Below, piece after piece: positions 50,618 through 57,875 of a DNA stretch of 64,000 bases; position 1 is the first letter of the stretch; the number at the start of each line of letters is the position of its first letter. This DNA comes from Clostridia bacterium (lineage in GTDB: Bacteria > Bacillota > Clostridia > Oscillospirales > CAG-272). The notes below the pieces were generated by a model. The model was not told the origin of the DNA, ran no database searches, and saw only the letters and a program-made list of their open reading frames with translations. The translations under genes and the position numbers were made by a program. The stretch is taken from contig JAFQEC010000018.1 in assembly GCA_017415805.1 (NCBI GenBank), forward strand, positions 1 to 64,000. Reading direction: 5' to 3'.

Positions 50618-51130
50618 TCAGATCTCGGGAACGGTGTACCCGCGCCGCTCCAGCTCCGCCACGATGCGATCCAGAACCTCCTCGGAATCCGCACGAACGG
50701 TGTGGTAATGATATCCGCCCGTGATGTTCATAAGCTCGGTTGATTTTCCCGTTCGCACGCCCTCCAAAAACTGCTCGACCTGCCGTTTCGAGAAAATGTT
50801 CAGCGGTGCCGAGATCTTTCCGTAGACCTTGTGCCACACGAAAACGTCTGCCACAGAGCCCCCAAGCCCCACGATACAGCCCAGCTCATCCTCGGTCTGC
50901 TCGGTGGTGTGCTTGACCTTCACCACGCGCTCGGCAAGGGGGGATTTTTGCAGCACGTAGCCGTAATGCGTGGGCAGGATCTCATACCCTTGCCCCTTGA
51001 GCAGCGCAATATCCTGCACGATGATCTGTCTGGAAACGCCGAATTGCGCGGCCAACGAACTGCCCGACAGCGGCCCTTGCTGCGATAGCAGCTGCGCAAC
51101 GATTGCTCTTCTTCGCTCGATCGCCTTCAT
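50618..51130 (-). CDS. niaR: NiaR-type niacin-responsive transcriptional repressor
   Basis: 170 residues: N-terminal HTH_11 (RRRAIVAQLLSQQGPLSGSSLAAQFGVSRQIIVQDIALLKGQGYEI) and a C-terminal 3H domain (VKHTTEQTEDELGCIVGLGG, FVWHKVYGKISAPL, GGYHYHTVRA) whose His residues bind metal. NiaR represses NAD synthesis genes when nicotinic acid is present. It ends the nadABC operon, 8 nt after nadC, so it probably controls its own operon through the site at 54221-54238. Confidence 0.93.
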   Translation of the reverse strand: MKAIERRRAIVAQLLSQQGPLSGSSLAAQFGVSRQIIVQDIALLKGQGYEILPTHYGYVLQKSPLAERVVKVKHTTEQTEDELGCIVGLGGSVADVFVWHKVYGKISAPLNIFSKRQVEQFLEGVRTGKSTELMNITGGYHYHTVRADSEEVLDRIVAELERRGYTVPEI

Positions 51131-51138
51131 CGCTGCCC

Positions 51139-51990
51139 TCAGATCGCGTGCAGGTTCTTGAGCGAAAGATCCAGAATGGGAGCAGAGTGCGTGAGTGCGC
51201 CGCTGGAGATATAGTCCACGCCGATCTCCACCAGGCGTGCCACGTTTTCGCGCGTAACGTTGCCGCTGCACTCGGTCTCGGCCTTGCCTGCGCAAAGGCG
51301 CACCGCCTCCTTCATATCCTCCACGCTCATATTATCCAGCATGATGATATCCGCGCCTGCCTCCAGTGCCTCGCGCAGCATATCCAGGTTCTCCACCTCG
51401 ACCTCGATCTTGCGCACGAAGGGTGCGTACGCCTTGGCCATGGCGACCGCCTGCTTGACGCCGCCCGCCGCGCCGATGTGATTGTCCTTGAGCAGGATAC
51501 CGTCGCTGAGATTGAAGCGATGGTTGCAGCCGCCGCCCACCTTGACCGCGTATTTCTCAAACACGCGCATATTGGGCGTGGTCTTTCGGGTGTCCAGCAG
51601 CTTTGTGCGCGTGCCCTGCAAGAGATCGACAATGGCGCGCGTATAGGTGGCAATGCCGCTCATGCGCTGCAAATAGTTCAGCGCAGTGCGCTCGCCCGAG
51701 AGCAGCACGCGGATGTCGCCGCGCACCAGTGCCAGACGCTCGCCCTTGCTCACGCGGTCGCCGTCCTTGCAAAAGAAGGTGACCTCGGTCGCCGCATCCA
51801 GCAGATGAAACACACGCTCGAACACCGTAAGCCCCGCAATGATGCCGTCCTGCTTACAGATCAGCTCGACCTCGCCCGCGCAATACGTGGGCATGACCGA
51901 GTTGGTGGTGATGTCCTCACCGGTAATATCCTCGCGCAGAGCGCCGAGGATCTGCTCATCCGCATTTACCTTCATCGTGATGTCATTCAT
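51139..51990 (-). CDS. nadC: nicotinate-nucleotide pyrophosphorylase (quinolinate phosphoribosyltransferase)
   Basis: 283 residues. QAPRTase motifs: REDITGEDITT, LSGERTALNYLQRMSGIATYT, DTRKTTPNMR (PRPP/quinolinate contacts), KVGGGCNHRFNLSDGILLKDNHIG and the C-terminal SSGALTHSAPILDLSL. Makes nicotinate mononucleotide from quinolinate and PRPP. ATG 51990 overlaps the nadB stop by 8 nt (ATGAATGA); the longer frame to 52020 lies inside nadB. Confidence 0.96.
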   Translation of the reverse strand: MNDITMKVNADEQILGALREDITGEDITTNSVMPTYCAGEVELICKQDGIIAGLTVFERVFHLLDAATEVTFFCKDGDRVSKGERLALVRGDIRVLLSGERTALNYLQRMSGIATYTRAIVDLLQGTRTKLLDTRKTTPNMRVFEKYAVKVGGGCNHRFNLSDGILLKDNHIGAAGGVKQAVAMAKAYAPFVRKIEVEVENLDMLREALEAGADIIMLDNMSVEDMKEAVRLCAGKAETECSGNVTRENVARLVEIGVDYISSGALTHSAPILDLSLKNLHAI

Positions 51991-53263
51991 GGCTGTTTCT
52001 CTCCTTTTCGATTGCCGCAAGCACGGCCTTTTTATAGTCCTGTTGATAATTCACATACTGTGCTGCATCCACGCGGGGCTCCTCCCGTTGCGCGATCGGC
52101 GCATAGTCCTGTGCGATCTGCTGTGCCGCGCGCTTGGCGAACACCAGGCTCTCCAGCAGCGAGTTGCTGGCCAGTCGGTTGCGCCCATGCACGCCGTTGC
52201 ACGCGGTCTCGCCCGTTGCATACAGGCGCTCCATTGAGGTCTTGCTGTGCGCGTCCACGTCAATGCCGCCCATAAAGTAGTGCTGTGCGGGCACGACGGG
52301 GATGGCCTGGCGCGTAACGTCGTAGCCCTCCTGCAAGCAATGCTGCCAGATGTGCGGGAAATGCGCCTTGATCTCCTCGGTGGGGATGGGAGAAAGCGAG
52401 AGCCAGACGTGCCGACTCCCCTCCTTTTCCATCTGCTCGAAGATGGCATTCGCCACCACGTCACGGGGTAAAAGCTCATTGACGAAGCGCTCCCCCTTGG
52501 CGTTGAGCAGGATCGCGCCCTCGCCGCGCACCGATTCGGAGATCAGAAACGCGCGTCCCCCCTTCTCGGAATACAGCGTGGTGGGGTGGATCTGAATATA
52601 GTCGATATTCCGCAGTCGAACGCCGTGCCGCAGCGCCAGCGCCAGCGCGTCGCCTGTGAGGTGACGGTAGTTGGTGGAGTGGGGAAAGAGCCCCCCGATG
52701 CCCCCCGTCGCCAGCACCGTATAATCGGCCTGTATAGCGGAATATTGGCCCGCGGCATCAAAGCCCACGATGCCGTGACATTCGTTGCCCTCGCAGAGCA
52801 GATCCACCATGGTATAGTGCTCGATCAGCGTAATGTTTTCGCGCGCGCGCACCGCATCCAGCAGATGCGAGGTGATCTCCTTGCCCGTTTCGTCCTCGTG
52901 AAACAGGATGCGCGGGCGCGAATGTGCACCCTCGCGCGTATAGGCAAACGCATCGCCGTCCCTCTCAAACCGCGTGCCGACGGCCACCAGATCCGCGATC
53001 ACCTCACGCGAGGAACGGATCATGATATCCACCGACTCGGGGTTATTTTCGTAATGCCCCGCCTTCATCGTATCGGCAAAAAACGCGTCGTAGTCATCCT
53101 CGTCGGGCAGCACGCAGATGCCGCCCTGGGCAAGAAAGGAGTCACTTTCCGCAGCCTCGCTCTTGGTTACGATCAAAATTTGCTTCTCTCTCGGCAGCTG
53201 CAATGCGCAGTAAAGGCCCGCAACACCGCAGCCGACGATCACAATATCGGTCTTTTTCATCAT
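51983..53263 (-). CDS. nadB: L-aspartate oxidase
   Basis: 426 residues. FAD dinucleotide fold DIVIVGCGVAGLYCAL (about 5-20), SFLAQGGICVLPDEDDYDAFFADT, TGGIGGLFPHSTN, QIHPTTL and GRNRLASNSLLESLVFAKR match NadB/SdhA flavoproteins. Shorter than E. coli NadB because most of the C-terminal helical domain is absent, as in many Clostridia. It oxidises aspartate to iminoaspartate for NadA. ATG overlaps the nadA stop (ATGATG). Confidence 0.95.
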   Translation of the reverse strand: MMKKTDIVIVGCGVAGLYCALQLPREKQILIVTKSEAAESDSFLAQGGICVLPDEDDYDAFFADTMKAGHYENNPESVDIMIRSSREVIADLVAVGTRFERDGDAFAYTREGAHSRPRILFHEDETGKEITSHLLDAVRARENITLIEHYTMVDLLCEGNECHGIVGFDAAGQYSAIQADYTVLATGGIGGLFPHSTNYRHLTGDALALALRHGVRLRNIDYIQIHPTTLYSEKGGRAFLISESVRGEGAILLNAKGERFVNELLPRDVVANAIFEQMEKEGSRHVWLSLSPIPTEEIKAHFPHIWQHCLQEGYDVTRQAIPVVPAQHYFMGGIDVDAHSKTSMERLYATGETACNGVHGRNRLASNSLLESLVFAKRAAQQIAQDYAPIAQREEPRVDAAQYVNYQQDYKKAVLAAIEKERNSHE

Positions 53264-54177
53264 GATCCGGCAAGCTCCAGCATTTTCTCCAGCGGTCGAA
53301 GTGCGCCCTGCTGCACCTCTTGCGCCACCTCGATCTCGTTTTTCTCAGTCTCCAGCACATGCAGAACTCCCGCGGCGGTATTGCGCTTCATATCGGGGCA
53401 GCAGGGGCGCCGCTTCGGAAAATAAAAGTTCTTGTCGGGACTGTCACATTTGAGTTGAAATTCCACCCCGTCCTCGGTGCAAACGATGAACGAGTCGGCA
53501 GGGCTCGTCCGTGCAAACGCGATCAGCTCGGCCGTGCTTCCGATGTAATCCGCGTGCGCCAGCACCGCGCACTCGCACTCGGGGTGCGCGAGCACGACCG
53601 CGTCGGGGTGCGCTCGTTTTAGCTCTGCGAGCTGCACGGGATCAATGTCTGCGTGCACGGGGCAGCAGCCGTCGTTGAGGATAATGCTCTTCTCGGGCAC
53701 TTGCTCTGCCACAAAGCGACCCAGATTGCGGTCGGGGATGAAAAAGATGTTTCGGTTGGGCAGTGCACGCACGATCTTCACCGCGTTGGACGAGGTCACA
53801 CACACGTCACTCTGACACTTGAGTGCGGCGGTCGAATTGATGTAGCACACCACCGCAAGATCCTCGTAGCGCGCACGCATTTCGGCGATCTTCCCCTCTG
53901 CCACCATATGTGCCATGGGGCAATCCGCCGCGGGCTCGGGCATGAGCACCTTCTTTTCGGGGTTGAGGATCTTGGCACTCTCCCCCATAAAGCCCACACC
54001 GCAAAGCACGATCATGCGCGCGTCGGTCTTCTGTGCGATCTTGGCAAGATAGAAGGAGTCGCCCACGAAATCGGCAAGCTCCTGCGCCTCGCGCGGTGCG
54101 TAATAATGCGCCAGGATCACGGCATTTTTTTGCCGCTTCAGCTCCTCAACGCGCTCTTTTGTTTTCTGATCGATCAT
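53260..54177 (-). CDS. nadA: quinolinate synthase A
   Basis: 305 residues. Three-fold repeated NadA architecture with cluster cysteines in the AADCPMAH region (about 84), DGCCPVHADI (about 170) and RRPCCPDMKRNT (near 260). Also seen: ILAHYYAPREAQELADFVGDS and HPECECAVLAHADYIGST. It condenses iminoaspartate with dihydroxyacetone phosphate, using a [4Fe-4S] cluster. First gene of nadABC-niaR, with a NiaR-type operator inside its promoter. Confidence 0.96.
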   Translation of the reverse strand: MIDQKTKERVEELKRQKNAVILAHYYAPREAQELADFVGDSFYLAKIAQKTDARMIVLCGVGFMGESAKILNPEKKVLMPEPAADCPMAHMVAEGKIAEMRARYEDLAVVCYINSTAALKCQSDVCVTSSNAVKIVRALPNRNIFFIPDRNLGRFVAEQVPEKSIILNDGCCPVHADIDPVQLAELKRAHPDAVVLAHPECECAVLAHADYIGSTAELIAFARTSPADSFIVCTEDGVEFQLKCDSPDKNFYFPKRRPCCPDMKRNTAAGVLHVLETEKNEIEVAQEVQQGALRPLEKMLELAGS

Positions 54178-54212
54178 CCAATCACTTCCTTGGTACAGAA
54201 TAGAACCCGTTT

Positions 54213-54241
54213 ATTATAGCACACGTGTTTACATCTGTCAA
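54213..54241 (-). promoter_or_regulatory. consensus promoter of the nad operon
   Basis: Minus-strand TTGACA (54236-54241), 17 nt, TATAAT (54213-54218), about 35 nt before the nadA ATG. Confidence 0.93.
54221..54238. promoter_or_regulatory. putative NiaR operator between -35 and -10 of the nad promoter
   Basis: Imperfect palindrome: on the minus strand ACAGATGT-AA-ACACGTGT, resembling the ACA(C/G)(A/C)TGT-type half-sites known for NiaR. It fills the promoter spacer, so binding would block RNA polymerase. Confidence 0.75.
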
Positions 54242-54261
54242 GTTTTGTGTAAAGTTTTGTG

Positions 54262-54296
54262 CAAGAAAACGGGCATCGGATGATCCGATGCCCGTT
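54262..54296 (-). terminator. terminator downstream of tmk
   Basis: A 13-bp stem AACGGGCATCGGA with complement and 3-nt loop, followed on the minus strand by TTTTCTTGC; 44 nt past the tmk stop and upstream of the nad promoter. Confidence 0.85.
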
Positions 54297-54339
54297 CAAA
54301 TAATGAAATGTCGGTTCACAAATACGAAAGCCGCGCCCG

Positions 54340-54951
54340 TCAAAGAATTTCGCACACCGCGCGCCACACGCGCGCCGCCACCGTGTCGGGGTCGGCCGCG
54401 GCGTCCACGATCACCACGCGATCGTCCAGTGTTTCAAACACGCGCAGAAAGGTCGCGCGCACCGCCCCCAGCGTTTCCTCGGTTTCATAGATCTCGCGCG
54501 CCGCGCCGCGGCCACCGATCCGCTCCAGCGCCACACGGGGCGAGATATCCAGGAAAATGCAAAGATCGGGGCGGCGGATCTCGGGGCAGTCACAGTTCAT
54601 ACGGCGCACCCACTCGTAGTCTGTAAGGCTCCCCTGATAGGCAAGCGAGGAGTAGTAATAGCGATCCGATACCACGTCCTGTCCCTTGGCCAGCGCGGCG
54701 GCAATGCCGTTTTCGCCCACGTTGTGGTGGATACGGTCAAGCGTGAAGAGCGCCGCCATCTCACACGCCGTGCGCGGCTCTCTGCCCGCAAGCGCGGCGC
54801 GCAGCATTTTGCCGCTTGCACTGTCGGTGGGCTCTGCAGTGGAGAGCACCTCACGCCCGCGTGCTTGCAGCGCCTCGCAAAGGCGGCGGTGCTGGGTGGT
54901 CTTGCCACAGCCGTCAATGCCCTCAAAAACGATAAATTTTGCGTTACTCAT
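54340..54951 (-). CDS. tmk: thymidylate kinase
   Basis: 203 residues. P-loop EGIDGCGKTTQ (10-20), DRYYYSSLAYQG (about 96-107), an ISPRVALERIGGRG lid region, and the P-loop acidic residue pattern of the E. coli-like class. Phosphorylates dTMP. Normal length. Probably monocistronic, with terminator downstream. Confidence 0.95.
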   Translation of the reverse strand: MSNAKFIVFEGIDGCGKTTQHRRLCEALQARGREVLSTAEPTDSASGKMLRAALAGREPRTACEMAALFTLDRIHHNVGENGIAAALAKGQDVVSDRYYYSSLAYQGSLTDYEWVRRMNCDCPEIRRPDLCIFLDISPRVALERIGGRGAAREIYETEETLGAVRATFLRVFETLDDRVVIVDAAADPDTVAARVWRAVCEIL

Positions 54952-55052
54952 GCCCTCACCTCTGCGTTCGGAATCTATCCTTATTGTACCATACGCGCCC
55001 CCCCGTTGTCAACGAATCGGTATGCCGCTTTTTGTAATTTTTTCGGATCGCC

Positions 55053-55081
55053 TTGACAGCGCACACATCTTGTGCTACAAT
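55053..55081 (+). promoter_or_regulatory. sigma-A promoter for the fur-permease operon
   Basis: TTGACA (55053-55058), 17 nt, TACAAT (55076-55081), with TGTGC before the -10. Confidence 0.9.
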
Positions 55082-55082
55082 A

Positions 55083-55103
55083 TGAAAACGATTCCCATTT
55101 TCA
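55083..55103 (+). promoter_or_regulatory. Fur-family operator immediately after the -10 box
   Basis: TGAAAA-N9-TTTTCA (55083-55103) forms a partial palindrome that fits the degenerate hexamer array of Fur boxes. It covers the expected transcription start, suggesting autorepression by the downstream Fur-family protein. Confidence 0.6.
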
Positions 55104-55113
55104 AGGAGAGCTT

Positions 55114-55533
55114 ATGCAAAAAAAGCACTATCAAACCGCGGCACGCAGTGCCCTTTTGGCGTATCTTGCCACAAGCGGCGAGCATCCGCAAAGCGCCGAG
55201 GAGATCCGCACGGGGCTGGCCGCCGGCGGACACACCGTGGGTCAGAGCACGGTCTATCGCCTGCTCGCCGATCTGTGCGCGCGCGGCGCGGTCAAAAAAT
55301 ATCATGCAGGCAAAGAGGGTGAGGGCTTCGTCTATGCGTTCGTGGGCGCACATCAGCACTGCGAGCGACACCTGCACCTGCAATGCGTGCGCTGCGGTGC
55401 GGTGCGGCACCTCGAATGTGATTACAACACCCACCTCTCGGAGCATCTGCGCGCCGAGCACGGCTTTTTGGTGGACTGCGGCCGTTCGGTGCTCTTGGGA
55501 CTGTGCGCGAGCTGCACGGAGGTGAAGGCATGA
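55114..55533 (+). CDS. Fur-family metal-responsive regulator
   Basis: 139 residues: winged helix (AEEIRTGLAAGGHTVGQSTVYRLLADLCARGAVKKY), then the metal-binding half with the HQHCERHLHLQCVRCG cluster of His and Cys and a second CASC near the C-terminus, giving the structural four-Cys zinc site. Whether it senses Fe, Zn, Mn or peroxide cannot be told from the motifs. ATG 55114 has AAGGAGAG upstream. The stop overlaps the permease start (ATGA), so it most likely regulates that permease. Confidence 0.92.
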   Translation: MQKKHYQTAARSALLAYLATSGEHPQSAEEIRTGLAAGGHTVGQSTVYRLLADLCARGAVKKYHAGKEGEGFVYAFVGAHQHCERHLHLQCVRCGAVRHLECDYNTHLSEHLRAEHGFLVDCGRSVLLGLCASCTEVKA

Positions 55534-56399
55534 TCAACGGCGCTCATATTCTGCACATCGTATGGCACGCCCTGCTCGATTCGATCAAGCTGCTCCCCTT
55601 CCTGTTCCTTACCTATTTGCTCATGGAGCTCCTGGAGCACCGCGCGGGCGAGCGCGTGCGCGCCACGGTCGCGCGTGCAGGGCGCGCAGGGCCGCTGATC
55701 GGTGCGGGGCTGGGCCTCTTTCCCCAGTGCGGCTTTTCAGCCGCCATCGCGGGGCTTTACGCAGGGCGCGTGGTCACGCTCGGCACAGTCGTGGCGGTCT
55801 TTCTCTCGACCTCGGACGAGCTGATCCCCGTGGTGCTTGGCAGCGGCGTGCCGCTGTCGGCTCTTTTGAAGCTTCTTGCGCTCAAGCTCGGCATCTCCCT
55901 GCTCGCGGGCTTTGCAATCGACCTTGCTCTGCGCCGCCGCGTGGAGCTGCACGTGGGTGAGCTTTGCGACGATGAGCATTGCCACTGCGAGCGCGGCATC
56001 TGGCGCTCGGCGCTGCACCATACGCTCCATATCTTCGTTTTCATTTTGCTCATCAATCTCGTGCTCGGCGCGGCGCTGGAGCTCATCGGCGAGGCGCGCA
56101 TCGGTGCGTTTCTCGCGGCGGTGCCTGTGCTTGGCATCGCGCTCTCGGCGCTGGTGGGACTGATCCCCAACTGTGCCGCCTCGGTCGCCATCGTCACGCT
56201 CTGGGTCGAGGGGATCATCCCCGCAGGCGCCATGCTCGCAGGGTCTCTCACGGGTGCGGGTGCGGGGCTGCTCGTGCTCCTGCGCACCAACCGCCCACGG
56301 CGCGAGAACCTGCTCGCCGTCGGCATCCTGCTTGGCGTCGGCATCCTTTGCGGCTGCCTGCTTGACCTCACGGGGCTTGCGACCGCGATGGGGCTGTGA
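55530..56399 (+). CDS. ArsP_2/10-TM putative metal permease
   Basis: 289 residues with about eight to ten membrane segments. PF11449-like features: LGLFPQCGFSAAIAGLYAGRVVTLGT (about 69-94), STSDELIPVVLG, and LIPNCAASVAIVTLWVEGIIPAGAM in the second half. An internal loop has a metal-ligand cluster ELCDDEHCHCERG (about 146-158). Annotated relatives are putative manganese or heavy-metal exporters. Coupled to the Fur-family gene; metal specificity unknown. Confidence 0.85.
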   Translation: MINGAHILHIVWHALLDSIKLLPFLFLTYLLMELLEHRAGERVRATVARAGRAGPLIGAGLGLFPQCGFSAAIAGLYAGRVVTLGTVVAVFLSTSDELIPVVLGSGVPLSALLKLLALKLGISLLAGFAIDLALRRRVELHVGELCDDEHCHCERGIWRSALHHTLHIFVFILLINLVLGAALELIGEARIGAFLAAVPVLGIALSALVGLIPNCAASVAIVTLWVEGIIPAGAMLAGSLTGAGAGLLVLLRTNRPRRENLLAVGILLGVGILCGCLLDLTGLATAMGL

Positions 56400-56403
56400 T
56401 CGT

Positions 56404-56910
56404 ATGGAGCAGAATTTGCCGCAGAGAAAGCATCTGCGATGGAAATATTTTGATTATAACGCATCGGGCTTCTATTTCATCACCATTTGCACAAGGGATC
56501 GGCAGATGCTGCTCTCTCGAATTGTAGGGACAGGCGTCCTCGACTGTCCGCATGTGCAATTGACATCATACGGTCAAATAGCGGAAAAACAGCTCAAACA
56601 GCTCGATGACTTCTACAAAAGCATCGCCGTCGAAAAATACGTGCTCATGCCCAACCACATTCATCTGATGTTGCGTGTGTCCGCTGGCGGACAGTCGAGG
56701 ACGCCTGTCCCTACGGGTGCAAATTCCACGGTTTCGCGCTTCGTTTCTACATTCAAGCGTTTCTGCAACAAGGAATACGGCCTAAACATTTGGCAAGCGC
56801 GCTTTCACGATCATGTGATACGAAACCAAACAGATTACGAGGAGCACCTGCGTTACATCTGCGAAAATCCCGCACGGTGGCGCGACGACGAGCTCTATTT
56901 TAAGAATTAA
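56404..56910 (+). CDS. REP-associated tyrosine transposase (RAYT/Y1_Tnp), with an internal inverted repeat
   Basis: 168 residues. HUH motif in YVLMPNHIHLML (about 79-90) and the catalytic Tyr in QTDYEEHLRYICENP (about 140-154), with NIWQARFHDHVIR before it: the Y1 transposase fold that nicks palindromic REP sequences. It starts 4 nt after the permease stop with no strong RBS, as if inserted at the operon's end or read through. The coding sequence contains a perfect 28-nt inverted repeat (56524-56551 and 56687-56714) encoding GTGVLDCP and GGQSRTPVPT. A terminator follows. Confidence 0.92.
   Translation: MEQNLPQRKHLRWKYFDYNASGFYFITICTRDRQMLLSRIVGTGVLDCPHVQLTSYGQIAEKQLKQLDDFYKSIAVEKYVLMPNHIHLMLRVSAGGQSRTPVPTGANSTVSRFVSTFKRFCNKEYGLNIWQARFHDHVIRNQTDYEEHLRYICENPARWRDDELYFKN
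56524..56714. repeat. 28-nt perfect inverted repeat inside the RAYT gene
   Basis: Left copy 56524-56551 begins GTAGGGACAGGCGTCC and ends CGACTGTCCGC; the right copy 56687-56714 is its exact reverse complement. Each copy is itself partly palindromic (GGACAG with CTGTCC), and the right copy extends to TGTCCGC-TG-GCGGACA. The intervening 135 nt encode the HUH motif. Confidence 0.9.
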
Positions 56911-56947
56911 AAAAGACCGACAGGCTATGTCTGTCGGTCTTTTTTTG
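56910..56947 (+). terminator. terminator after the RAYT gene
   Basis: A 14-bp stem AAAAAGACCGACAG with complement, 7-nt loop, and T8 run, starting at the stop codon. Confidence 0.93.
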
Positions 56948-56986
56948 CAAATAAAAAGCCAACTGTCGGATGACTGCAGTTGACTT

Positions 56987-57229
56987 TTATTGAATTTCTT
57001 GCTCGATATCGTCAAAGATCGGGCTGTCAAAGAAGGCGCGCAGGGTGATCTCCAGGCCATCGCAGAGCTTTTTGACAGAGACCACACCCGGATTTTGGCT
57101 TTTCTCGTTGAGCATGCTGTAAACCGTGGAAGGAGAAACGCCCGAAAGATTGGCCAGCGCATTGGTGGCAATGTTTCTTTCGTTACAAAGCTCCACAATT
57201 CTACGTGCAACCGCTTCTTTTGTGTTCAT
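56987..57229 (-). CDS. XRE-family helix-turn-helix regulator (SLOG-linked)
   Basis: 80 residues, one HTH_3 domain: AVARRIVELCNERNIATNALANLSGVSPSTVYSMLNEKSQNPGVVSVKKLCDGLEITLRAFF. It has a GAAAGGAGAGCAT leader. It is divergent from the SLOG-like gene across a control region with repeated CGATATATCCCACA sites, which it probably binds. AT-richer than neighbours, suggesting acquisition. Confidence 0.85.
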   Translation of the reverse strand: MNTKEAVARRIVELCNERNIATNALANLSGVSPSTVYSMLNEKSQNPGVVSVKKLCDGLEITLRAFFDSPIFDDIEQEIQ

Positions 57230-57268
57230 ATGCTCTCCTTTCCAAATTAATCTATCACTATTTTAGAC

Positions 57269-57341
57269 AAAAATGCGATATATCGTGTGGGATATATCGC
57301 ATTTTTCAAAAATATGTGTTATAATTACGATATATCCCACA
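57269..57341. promoter_or_regulatory. divergent control region with repeated CGATATATCCCACA sites
   Basis: A 16-bp perfect inverted repeat (arms 57269-57284 and 57291-57306, arm AAAAATGCGATATATC) with a 6-nt spacer, plus the motif CGATATATCCCACA present at 57328-57341 (+) and exactly inverted at 57286-57299. A TATAAT at 57320-57325 lies between. Probably operators of the XRE protein. Confidence 0.75.
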
Positions 57342-57356
57342 AAAAGGAGAAAGCGC

Positions 57357-57794
57357 ATGATTTGCACCTTCTTTGGACACAAGGACACTCCGATATACGA
57401 AATACGCTCCGCACTTAAAGCCGTCATCTCGGAGCTGATCGACAAAACGGGAGTTCTCACCTTTTATGTAGGAAATAACGGGAATTTCGATTTTGCGGTA
57501 CAGAGCATATTAAAGGAGCTCGCTTCGGAAAAGGAAAACATAAAATATTCTATCGTACTTTCCTTCATTGGTGAGCACGCGCTCAGCGGAGATCAGGATG
57601 TAACCGTCTTTCCGGAGGGGCTGGAAAAGACTCCTCCCAGATTTGCCATAAGCAAACGAAACGAGTGGCTGATTCAAAATTCTGACCTTGTCATTGCTTA
57701 TACCAAATACTCGTTTTCAAATTCCTGCAAATGGGTTGAAAAAGCAAAAAAGCGTGGATTGACCGTAATCAATCTGGCAATGCAACAACCATAA
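57357..57794 (+). CDS. SLOG/DUF1273-like nucleotide-binding-fold protein
   Basis: 145 residues beginning MICTFFGHKDTPIYE; a Rossmann-like alternation follows with TFYVGNNGNFDFAVQSIL (Gly-rich loop, about 37-54) and SDLVIAYTKYSFSNSCKWVEKAKKRG. It resembles DUF1273/YspA and other SLOG proteins that bind nucleotides or nucleotide signals. Start ATG 57357 has AAAAAGGAGAAAGC upstream. Paired with a divergent XRE regulator. AT-rich. Role unknown; SLOG sensors can belong to stress or defence modules, but no effector is adjacent. Confidence 0.75.
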   Translation: MICTFFGHKDTPIYEIRSALKAVISELIDKTGVLTFYVGNNGNFDFAVQSILKELASEKENIKYSIVLSFIGEHALSGDQDVTVFPEGLEKTPPRFAISKRNEWLIQNSDLVIAYTKYSFSNSCKWVEKAKKRGLTVINLAMQQP

Positions 57795-57819
57795 ATTGTT
57801 TCAAGATTTTTGAAGGGGT

Positions 57820-57866
57820 GCAGGGGGAACTTTTGCAAAAGTTCCCCCTGCCCTTTTCTTTTCCTT
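57820..57866. terminator. 32-nt perfect palindrome and T-rich tract between SLOG and spoIIE genes
   Basis: GCAGGGGGAACTTTTG followed by its exact complement (57820-57851), then CCCTTTTCTTTTCC. Acts as a terminator for the plus-strand gene and lies next to the spoIIE stop (57876). A similar palindrome is common as a dispersed element in related genomes (recollection, unverified). Confidence 0.8.
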
Positions 57867-57875
57867 CTCCACCCC

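Noticed and set aside
56404-56910. Complete insertion sequence
   Set aside because: Only a single-domain Y1 transposase without terminal inverted repeats or target duplications; treated as RAYT.
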